Shown: one piece after another, positions 40,532-47,123 of the stretch
Layout: every line of letters begins with the position of its first letter
Position numbering within the stretch: position 1 is the first letter of the stretch
Assembly (NCBI GenBank): GCA_025060505.1
Contig: JANXBU010000003.1
Span: forward strand, 1-47,123
Direction of reading: 5' to 3'
DNA: 47,123 nt
Source of the DNA: Candidatus Calescibacterium sp.
GTDB taxonomy: Bacteria > Calescibacteriota > Calescibacteriia > Calescibacteriales > Calescibacteriaceae
Translations under genes and position numbers: made by a program
The notes under the pieces: model-generated
Told to the model about the DNA's origin: nothing
Database searches by the model: none
The model's input: only the letters and a program-made list of their open reading frames with translations

Positions 40532-42980
40532 ACTTACTTTCTTCCGTTAAATATTTTTTCAGATTTATGTCTTGGAATGCTTTGTTAATTATCTCTGGTC
40601 TAACAGATGAAGCTGCGGTGAGAAATTCTATTGCTCTTTCTTTTTCTCCTTTTGCGGCGTATAGGGAAGCTAAATTGAAGAGTTTAGCTGCTTTTTCGTT
40701 ATCATCTCTTGGCTCAAAAGAGTTCAGAATTTTTTCTGCTTCATCAAATTTTCCTTCGTTTATATAAAGTGTTGCGAGATTTATTATCACTCTCGGATTA
40801 TCTGGTTTTATTGAAAGAGATAATTTTAGATACTCCTCTGCTTTATCATAGTTCTTCTTTGCTGTATAAGCTGTTCCAAGAACAAAGTATGATAAAAATC
40901 TTACTTCTGCTTCATTGAAAACAATTTCGGGTACAGATAAACCATATCTTTTCTTAGATGGAGAATTATCTATTTCATAAATTGCTCTCTGTGCATATTC
41001 AATTGCTTTATCATAGTCTCCTTTCATTATATATGCGTTTGCTACGGTGGAGTATGCTTCGGGAATATTTGCTGGATTCGAATCAGTTGATCTCAGAGTA
41101 TATTCTATACCTTTATCTATCTGCCCTATCTGTATATACATTTTTCCGAGTTCTCTTCTTCCTTTACCGAAATATGGCACAAGTTTCAAAGTTCCTTCAA
41201 GAAGATCAAGTACTTTCTGATCTATAACTCCTCCATTCATAGCGAGGTACAGATAAGCCATATCATAGTATGTTCTTTCGGCTGGGTTTTCATAATTCAG
41301 AGAAGCGATATAAAATCGCTCAGATACAGCAAAGTTTCTCATTCTTTTGTAGAATTGACCGTATCTATAATAAACCTCCGCAAGTGTGAAGTTTCTTGCA
41401 GTGAAGAATCCAGGAGATATTCTGCAGATTTTTCTCCACAAGCATACTCCGGACTGGCATCCAGGTATTCCATCTTTGCACGGAGCTCCCAGAGAAGCTA
41501 CTATAAAAAACAAACCAGGGATCAAGTATATTATTTTGTTTCTTGGAGATAATTCTATCTTCTGCTCATTTTTTACATCAGACCGTATCACTTCAAGAAA
41601 GCCAATAAAGAGCCAAAAGTGTGTAACAGAACCAGGCCACTGTAAGGAAAAATTGAACGAAGCTCCCGCTAATGTAGAAACTATTCCAAGTATTATGCCA
41701 GTTGCTACAAAGAAAGGATATTGTTTATTTTTTTCTCCTCCGTCTCTAAAAATATCTAAGTACAATGAAAAAACTATGAAGATTATTCCGAGAAATATTG
41801 AGAATCCAACTATTCCCAAATCCGCCATTATTTGAACATATTCGTTGTGAGCTTTGTCCACTCTTGTATTTGTGAACATTGTAGCTTCATCAAGCAATCG
41901 TGGAGCGTATTTCCATGAAAGAATTTCGTAGTTCCCTGCTCCAACACCAAAGATCGGACTATCTTTCATCATCTCGTATGAAGCGTTCCACGCCATCAAC
42001 CTCGTTGTAACAGAAGACCCAGGACCAACCTGAACGAATGACTTTAATCTTCCAGATATCTGCTTACCATAATCTGTGAAATTCAAGAATGCAGCAAAAA
42101 GTAAAGCTAAAATTACCAGAGTGGCTCCGGTATATCTTAGAACCTTTCTTACATCGGTTCCATATCTTATTTTCTGTAAAGTGTATATTAGAGAAAAACC
42201 TGCCAGAATAGTTGCCATACCAACCCATCCAGCTCTGTTCTTTGCCCCAAATATATAGATGAAGTTTATTAAACTTGAAGTTATAAATAGATACTTCATC
42301 GGACCTCTTTCGGCAAAGGAAAAACCAATGACTAGTGAAAATGCCAAAAGAAGATACTCAACAGCAAAGTTGGAAAGCCCAAATGTAGTTATAGGATTCG
42401 GGTTTCCATACTGATCTGGTGGCATCGGGTAAACACCGATTAGTTGAAGTATTCCGTATCCAGAAACTATAGCAGATGTTATTGCTATAAAGATTGATAT
42501 GATCCTTATTTCTTTTGAGTTCAGAGTTTGGGAAGCAAGATATGCTAGAATTCCGGGACCTATCATAACTGCAAGGTTCTGTGTTTTGTAAGGATTTGTT
42601 GCCCAAAGGGCACTTAGAACTCCATATATAAGAAAAGCAAAGACTAATAAAAATGTTCTTGGAAAATTGAAAAATATATTTTTGTTCTTCCAGTAAATGT
42701 ATGTTATAACTGCTCCAAAAAGCGCCATAGAAACATAACCCCAAGCGATCTTTGACCAAACATATTCTATCTGGTATTTGTAAAGGGGGATCATTACGAC
42801 ATAAAGTATGAATGGAATTATCTTTAATACTGAATCAATGTTTAAACCATCTGATTTATCATCTGCCATTTCGACTCTCCTGATTTTCTCATCTGATCTC
42901 TCTTCTCGCCTTCTTTGTTCTCTTCTGATTTCCTTTATTCTTCTTTTATCTCTTATATCTGTTTTCCTCTGTTCTTTCAT
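40530..42980 (-). CDS. O-antigen ligase/O-oligosaccharyltransferase-like membrane protein fused to TPR repeats
   Basis: This 816-residue protein begins with an unusually charged Arg/Lys/Glu-rich stretch (about 1-45), followed by about twelve hydrophobic helices. The Wzy_C/O-antigen-ligase signature HNEYVQIMADLGIVGFSIFLG (starting near residue 374) places it with WaaL, Wzy and PglL-type enzymes, which transfer glycans from a lipid carrier to lipid A or protein. After the last helix a long soluble region (about 550-810) contains five or more TPR units (YDKAEEYLKLSLSIKPDNP, FDEAEKIL and similar). The TPR tail suggests protein targets or partners. TATAAT (complement of 42995-43000) lies 14 bases before ATG 42980. 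ATG 42869 is an alternative start that omits the charged leader. Confidence 0.87.
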   Translation of the reverse strand: MKEQRKTDIRDKRRIKEIRREQRRREERSDEKIRRVEMADDKSDGLNIDSVLKIIPFILYVVMIPLYKYQIEYVWSKIAWGYVSMALFGAVITYIYWKNKNIFFNFPRTFLLVFAFLIYGVLSALWATNPYKTQNLAVMIGPGILAYLASQTLNSKEIRIISIFIAITSAIVSGYGILQLIGVYPMPPDQYGNPNPITTFGLSNFAVEYLLLAFSLVIGFSFAERGPMKYLFITSSLINFIYIFGAKNRAGWVGMATILAGFSLIYTLQKIRYGTDVRKVLRYTGATLVILALLFAAFLNFTDYGKQISGRLKSFVQVGPGSSVTTRLMAWNASYEMMKDSPIFGVGAGNYEILSWKYAPRLLDEATMFTNTRVDKAHNEYVQIMADLGIVGFSIFLGIIFIVFSLYLDIFRDGGEKNKQYPFFVATGIILGIVSTLAGASFNFSLQWPGSVTHFWLFIGFLEVIRSDVKNEQKIELSPRNKIIYLIPGLFFIVASLGAPCKDGIPGCQSGVCLWRKICRISPGFFTARNFTLAEVYYRYGQFYKRMRNFAVSERFYIASLNYENPAERTYYDMAYLYLAMNGGVIDQKVLDLLEGTLKLVPYFGKGRRELGKMYIQIGQIDKGIEYTLRSTDSNPANIPEAYSTVANAYIMKGDYDKAIEYAQRAIYEIDNSPSKKRYGLSVPEIVFNEAEVRFLSYFVLGTAYTAKKNYDKAEEYLKLSLSIKPDNPRVIINLATLYINEGKFDEAEKILNSFEPRDDNEKAAKLFNLASLYAAKGEKERAIEFLTAASSVRPEIINKAFQDINLKKYLTEESK

Positions 42981-42994
42981 ATCGTTTTTTAAAC

Positions 42995-43000
42995 ATTATA
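42995..43000 (-). promoter_or_regulatory. TATAAT -10 element for the O-antigen-ligase-like gene
   Basis: A perfect TATAAT on the minus strand lies 14 bases before ATG 42980, predicting a leader of about seven bases with no room for a Shine-Dalgarno sequence. It supports the longer start. Confidence 0.45.
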
Positions 43001-43102
43001 CAGCAAAATGTCTTGATACAGATTTTTCAAAATGTAACTATATATGAAATATTTTCCCCAGTTTGATTGATTTTAAATTTGAAGATTTCTTGTTTCAGTT
43101 GA

Positions 43103-44293
43103 TTAGGTTAGCTGTTTATAGTATTCTATAAGAACCTGTGATATATCAGAGCGCATAAATTCTTCGGATGGAATTTTTCCTTCTGAAAACATTTGTCTTG
43201 CTTGAGTTCCAGATATACTTACTCTCTGAGATTCGTCGTGAGGGCAAACTTTTTCTGATGTCATACTTCCGCAAGATCTGCACCAGAAAGAATTCTCAAA
43301 AAATAAGATTTCTATTCCCAAATCTAAATTCTCAAATATCTTGTGTGCATCGTAGGGGCCGTAGAAATTCTTGTATCCAGCGTGATCTCTTCCTATTATA
43401 AAGTGGGTGCATCCGTAGTTTTTTCTCATTATAGCGTGATGAACTGCTTCCCTTGGACCACCATATCTCATAGCTGAAAGCAGAACTCCAAGGAAAACTC
43501 TATCTGGTCTGTAGTATTTCGAAACAAGTATCTTATATGATTTTATTATCACATCAGCTGGAACGTCATCTTTTTTAGTTTCTCCAACCAGAGGATTTAG
43601 AAAAAGACCGTCGCATATTTCTAAGGCGCACTTCTGAATATACTCGTGTCCTCTGTGCGGAGCATTTCTTGTCTGGAATCCAACGACTTTTCTCCATCCT
43701 CTTTTTACAAATTCGGTGCGTGTTTGCTCAGGTGTGAAGAAGAGATCCGGAAAACCGAGATCATCTAATTCAAAAAGCTTTACTTTTCCACCAATATATC
43801 TATCTCCGATTGACTTCAAATATGCAACAGATGGATGCTCTTCCGACTGTGTTCTATATACAAGCAGAGATTCTTTTTCCTTATCTGCCTTGTAGATTTC
43901 CTCTACTTCAACAGAACCATAAACTTTTCCATTGTAATAAAGATAGATTTCGTCTGATTTTTTTATTCTCTGATAATCTTCATCTTTCACAGAAAGTGTT
44001 ATGGGAATACTCCAGATTATTCCATTGTGTAATCTCATATTTTTTATGCACTCAAAGTAATCTTTTTTGTTCATAAATCCTTCAAGTGGACTCAGAACCC
44101 CGATTCCCATCATCTGTAAATCACACCACTCCCGGCGAGTTATCTGAATTTGGGCGATGTTTTCTTTTAGCTTGTACTCAGGAAAATATCTCGATTTGAG
44201 CTTGCCGCCATGAACAACCGATGGAAGCTTGTTTATATATGATTTTTTATCTTCAACTCTTTTCTTTTCTTTTCTTTTGTTGTTCTCTTTCAT
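43103..44293 (-). CDS. sat: Sulfate adenylyltransferase (ATP sulfurylase), zinc-motif type
   Basis: This 396-residue ATP sulfurylase makes APS and pyrophosphate from sulfate and ATP, or runs in reverse. GFQTRNAPHRGHEY holds the nucleotide-binding QTRN and HxGH motifs; LLSAMRYGGPREAVHHAIMRKNYG and FIIGRDHAG are also diagnostic. The C-terminal WCRSCGSM...CPHDESQ supplies the Cys3-His zinc site seen in some thermophile and dissimilatory enzymes. No APS reductase, APS kinase or sulfite reductase gene is in the window, so its direction is undetermined. A six-pair inverted repeat (44304-44309 with 44316-44321) lies just upstream of the start. Confidence 0.94.
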   Translation of the reverse strand: MKENNKRKEKKRVEDKKSYINKLPSVVHGGKLKSRYFPEYKLKENIAQIQITRREWCDLQMMGIGVLSPLEGFMNKKDYFECIKNMRLHNGIIWSIPITLSVKDEDYQRIKKSDEIYLYYNGKVYGSVEVEEIYKADKEKESLLVYRTQSEEHPSVAYLKSIGDRYIGGKVKLFELDDLGFPDLFFTPEQTRTEFVKRGWRKVVGFQTRNAPHRGHEYIQKCALEICDGLFLNPLVGETKKDDVPADVIIKSYKILVSKYYRPDRVFLGVLLSAMRYGGPREAVHHAIMRKNYGCTHFIIGRDHAGYKNFYGPYDAHKIFENLDLGIEILFFENSFWCRSCGSMTSEKVCPHDESQRVSISGTQARQMFSEGKIPSEEFMRSDISQVLIEYYKQLT

Positions 44294-44303
44294 AATCCTT
44301 TAT

Positions 44304-44321
44304 ATGTAGGAAAATCTACAT
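44304..44321. promoter_or_regulatory. Small inverted repeat upstream of sat, possible regulatory site
   Basis: ATGTAG (44304-44309) and CTACAT (44316-44321) are complementary around GAAAAT, 11-28 bases upstream of the sat start codon. A TACATA/TATAAA -10-like string overlaps it. The site is short, so chance is possible. Confidence 0.25.
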
Positions 44322-44463
44322 CATCGTAATGAACTGCAAGATTTTATATCTTTCTTTTTCCCTTTTATTCTTGTTTTTTTAATTTTTGGTGAAGCAAGTA
44401 GAAAATTAGAATTCATTTTTATCTTCCAATTAATATAGATTGGTATGAACGAGGAGGGTAAAT

Positions 44464-47123
44464 ATGTTTGGTTTCAAAGAAAAATCTGCTTGTGGGGTTG
44501 GATTCGTAGCTGACTTATCTACAAAAGCATCCAGAAAAATCTTAGATATAGGTATAGAATCTGTAAAAAATCTGGTTCACAGAGGAGCTGTTTCTGCTGA
44601 CGGAAAAACTGGAGACGGTGCGGGGATACTTACAGAGATACCAAAAAAAATCATCAAAAAAGAAGTTAAGAAATATAACTTGGATGAAAACAAAATTGCT
44701 GTCGGAGTCTTTTTCTTCTTCGGAGGTTCCGAAAAATTTCTTAAACCAAGCATAGAAGATTTTGCAAGAAAAATCGGATTAAATCCAGTTTGTTGGAGAG
44801 ATGTTCCAGTAGATGATTCTGCTCTCGGAGAAATTGCTCTTTCTTCAAAACCGAATATAAAACATCTTTTGCTCTCTTACTCTGAGCAGAACTTAAAGGA
44901 AGTTGAGAGAAAACTTTTCATTCTCAGAAAGTACGCTGAAAAGATAGCGAGAGAAAATAGGCTTAAAGTTTATGTGCCATCAATATCCGCCAAGAAGATA
45001 GTGTACAAAGGACTTTTTATTTCAACCCAGATAGATAAATTCTACCTTGATCTCCAAGATCCAGACTATGAAACAAGTTTTTGTCTTTTCCATCAAAGAT
45101 ACAGTACGAACACCCATCCAAGATGGGATATAGCTCAGCCTTTCAGGTATATTGCTCATAACGGAGAAATAAATACTCTTTTGGGTAACATCAAATGGAT
45201 GGAATCAAGAGAGAAAGCTTTGAAAGAATCAAAATTCTGGAGCAAAGAAGAAATAGAACTTCTAAAACCAATCATATGGAGTGAAGGAAGCGACTCATCT
45301 ATGCTTGACAACGCAGTTGAGATAATCTACCTTTCCGGAGCTGATATTGTTTCTACAATGTCTATGCTTGTTCCAGAACCTTATGAAGTAGTTCATGATA
45401 TGAGTGATGATGTTAGGGCTTTTTTTGAATATCACGACTATTTTCTTGAACCTTGGGATGGTCCAGCCGCTCTTGTATTTTGTGATTATACAGGAGTTGG
45501 TGCTTGCCTTGATAGAAATGGTCTGAGACCAGCAAGATATGGTATAACTGATTCTGGTATTCTCATATTTGCCTCTGAGCTTGGAGTCTCTGAAATTCCT
45601 TATAAAAATTTTGATGAAATCGGAGGACTCGGACCCGGAGAAATGCTCTTTTTCGATTTCAGTGACAAAAAAATATACCGGAATAAAGAGATAAAAAAGA
45701 AAATTGCTGGTGCAAGAAAATACGTTGATTTCACCAAAGACGTAAAGAAGATAAAAACAGATGTCGAGGTAGATTCATTTCCTTACTTGCTGACAGATGA
45801 GAAAGAACTTCTGAGAAAGCAAAAAGCTTTTGGATACACAGAGGAGGACATAGAAAGATTCGTGAAAGATATGGCTTTCAAGTCACAAGAATCAGTTTAC
45901 TCTATGGGAGATGATACCCCGTTTGCATTCATGTCGAAGGTTCCGAGAAATATATACTCTTATTTCAAGCAGAGATTTGCTCAGGTTACAAATCCACCAA
46001 TAGATGCATATAGAGAATCCATAGTCATGTCTCTCACAACAACTATTGGTGAAAAATTGAATCCTATTGAAACTGATCAATTTGATACAAGAAATTTAGT
46101 CAGGTTAGATAGTCCAATAATAACTGAAAAGAATCTTGAGGAACTCAAGCAGATCTTTTCGTACAGAGTTTTTGAGATGACCTACGATGCTTACGATAGG
46201 AATTCTCTTGAGGTGAATCTAATGAATCTTGTTTCAGATGTTGTGAAAGCTGTAAGAGACGATGGAGTAAAGCTCGTTATACTTTCAGATAGAGCTGCTG
46301 GTGATAGAGGAAAAGCTCTTATCTCTCCTTTGCTTTGTGTTGGGGCTGTTCATTCAACTCTCATAAAGGAAGGCTTGAGGCTCAAATGTTCAATAATTCT
46401 TGATACCGGAGAACCAAGGGAGGAACACCACTTTGCCTGCTTGCTCGGATACGGTGCCGATGCTATACTTCCTTATCTTGCTTTCTACACCGCTTATAAC
46501 CTCAAAGAAGAACACATTGGGAAATCCGTTCAGGTAGATGATAAAATGAAGCTTATAAAAAACTACAAATCAGCTGTTGAGAAAGGTATAAAGAAAATAA
46601 TGAGCAAGATTGGAATCTCTGTTCTCTCAAGCTACCGAGGAGGAAAGATTTTTGAGATAATAGGTCTCTCACACAAAGTAGTTCATACCTGTTTTGATGG
46701 AACCCCAGCTTGGTTTACTCACGATGGTCTTGACTTTGAACACATAGCGAGGGACTACTCTGAGTTCTATAACTGGAGCAAGGATACAAGTCCAAGACTT
46801 GTTAATCTTGGTTTCTTCAAGTTCATAAGAGACAAAGAATATCATATGAAAAATCCTTATGTTTTCAGACCTCTTCACAAGTTTACAGAAACGGGCGATT
46901 ACAACTACTACAAAGAATTCACTGAGCAAGTCTCATCGCGAGAGCCATCGAAAGTCAGGGACTTTTTTGATGTTTTGCCTGTTGGTGATCCAATTCCGCT
47001 GGATGAAGTTGAGCCAGTTGAAAGTATTCTGAAAAGATTCTATGTTTCATCAATGTCATTCGGAGCTCTTTCACCAGAAGCTCATGAGACGCTTGCAATA
47101 GGAGTAAACAGAATAGGTGCTAA
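44464..47123 (+). CDS. gltB: Glutamate synthase large (alpha) subunit, N-terminal 886 residues (3' end outside window)
   Basis: A long frame begins at ATG 44464, preceded by GAGGAGGG (44450-44457), and stays open to the last base. The first residues MFGFKEKSACGVGFVAD show a nine-residue propeptide before Cys10, the expected N-terminal nucleophile of the glutamine amidotransferase domain. HRGAVSADGKTGDGAG, HQRYSTNTHP and LDRNGLRPARY are typical of that class II domain. The central domain (from about 420) and the start of the FMN-binding domain (FYVSSMSFGALSPEAHETLAIG, the last residues) follow. The enzyme makes two glutamates from glutamine and 2-oxoglutarate. About 600 residues, including the iron-sulfur cysteines, lie beyond the window. 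Confidence 0.95.
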   Translation, partial: MFGFKEKSACGVGFVADLSTKASRKILDIGIESVKNLVHRGAVSADGKTGDGAGILTEIPKKIIKKEVKKYNLDENKIAVGVFFFFGGSEKFLKPSIEDFARKIGLNPVCWRDVPVDDSALGEIALSSKPNIKHLLLSYSEQNLKEVERKLFILRKYAEKIARENRLKVYVPSISAKKIVYKGLFISTQIDKFYLDLQDPDYETSFCLFHQRYSTNTHPRWDIAQPFRYIAHNGEINTLLGNIKWMESREKALKESKFWSKEEIELLKPIIWSEGSDSSMLDNAVEIIYLSGADIVSTMSMLVPEPYEVVHDMSDDVRAFFEYHDYFLEPWDGPAALVFCDYTGVGACLDRNGLRPARYGITDSGILIFASELGVSEIPYKNFDEIGGLGPGEMLFFDFSDKKIYRNKEIKKKIAGARKYVDFTKDVKKIKTDVEVDSFPYLLTDEKELLRKQKAFGYTEEDIERFVKDMAFKSQESVYSMGDDTPFAFMSKVPRNIYSYFKQRFAQVTNPPIDAYRESIVMSLTTTIGEKLNPIETDQFDTRNLVRLDSPIITEKNLEELKQIFSYRVFEMTYDAYDRNSLEVNLMNLVSDVVKAVRDDGVKLVILSDRAAGDRGKALISPLLCVGAVHSTLIKEGLRLKCSIILDTGEPREEHHFACLLGYGADAILPYLAFYTAYNLKEEHIGKSVQVDDKMKLIKNYKSAVEKGIKKIMSKIGISVLSSYRGGKIFEIIGLSHKVVHTCFDGTPAWFTHDGLDFEHIARDYSEFYNWSKDTSPRLVNLGFFKFIRDKEYHMKNPYVFRPLHKFTETGDYNYYKEFTEQVSSREPSKVRDFFDVLPVGDPIPLDEVEPVESILKRFYVSSMSFGALSPEAHETLAIGVNRIGA

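Noticed and set aside
1-47123. tRNA, rRNA or riboswitch genes
   Set aside because: I scanned the intergenic stretches for GGTTC-type T-arms, clover-leaf spacing and conserved riboswitch cores and saw none; a covariance-model search would be needed to exclude small RNAs.

Overview
The window is AT-rich bacterial DNA in which arginine is mostly AGA and isoleucine often ATA, a bias common in AT-rich thermophiles. A secretin, an MlaE-type lipid-transport permease, lipoproteins and an O-antigen-ligase-like enzyme point to a two-membrane cell. Alternative complex III (ACIII), an isolated nuoA, an isolated cheA and a zinc-motif ATP sulfurylase suggest a respiring, probably motile or chemosensory, hot-environment lineage. 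A poorly cultured phylum such as Calescamantes would fit, but that is only a guess. I see no rRNA, tRNA, CRISPR array or complete insertion sequence.

Layout. 1-321 is the tail of an Rpn-type nuclease/transposase gene. 474-3823 holds mscS, yicC, an unknown gene and an mlaE-like permease. 3913-11298 is a complete six-gene ACIII operon, actA to actF, followed by a lipoprotein gene with its own promoter. 12215-20802 is an unusual block: four paralogous radical SAM/SPASM-type enzymes, two polytopic GT-C-like membrane proteins and a UbiA-family membrane protein. 21064-30433 contains a cysteine-paired Sel1-repeat protein, a 2161-residue cysteine-rich protein with a hydrophobic segment at each end, and a stand-alone secretin. 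30539-32962 has a second Rpn gene, then a leftward group nuoA-pqqD-like-aspartokinase in which the aspartokinase lacks ACT domains. 33123-35018 is cheA. 35302-38627 is an LLM oxidoreductase / zinc dehydrogenase / acyl-CoA-dehydrogenase-like cluster whose promoter carries a perfect inverted repeat. 38533-42980 has a GT39-like enzyme, gatC and an O-antigen-ligase/TPR fusion. 43103 to the end has ATP sulfurylase divergent from a glutamate synthase large-subunit gene that runs off the window.

Two cross-cutting observations stand out. First, genes at the head of transcription units mostly lack a Shine-Dalgarno sequence and have a -10-like hexamer only 6-11 bases before the start codon, as expected for leaderless mRNAs. 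Genes inside operons usually have strong GGAGG-type sites. This rule was used to choose several starts. Second, the radical SAM/UbiA/GT-C block looks like an undescribed modification or lipid/glycan system. A stand-alone PqqD-like protein 12 kb away could be its peptide chaperone, but that link is speculative.
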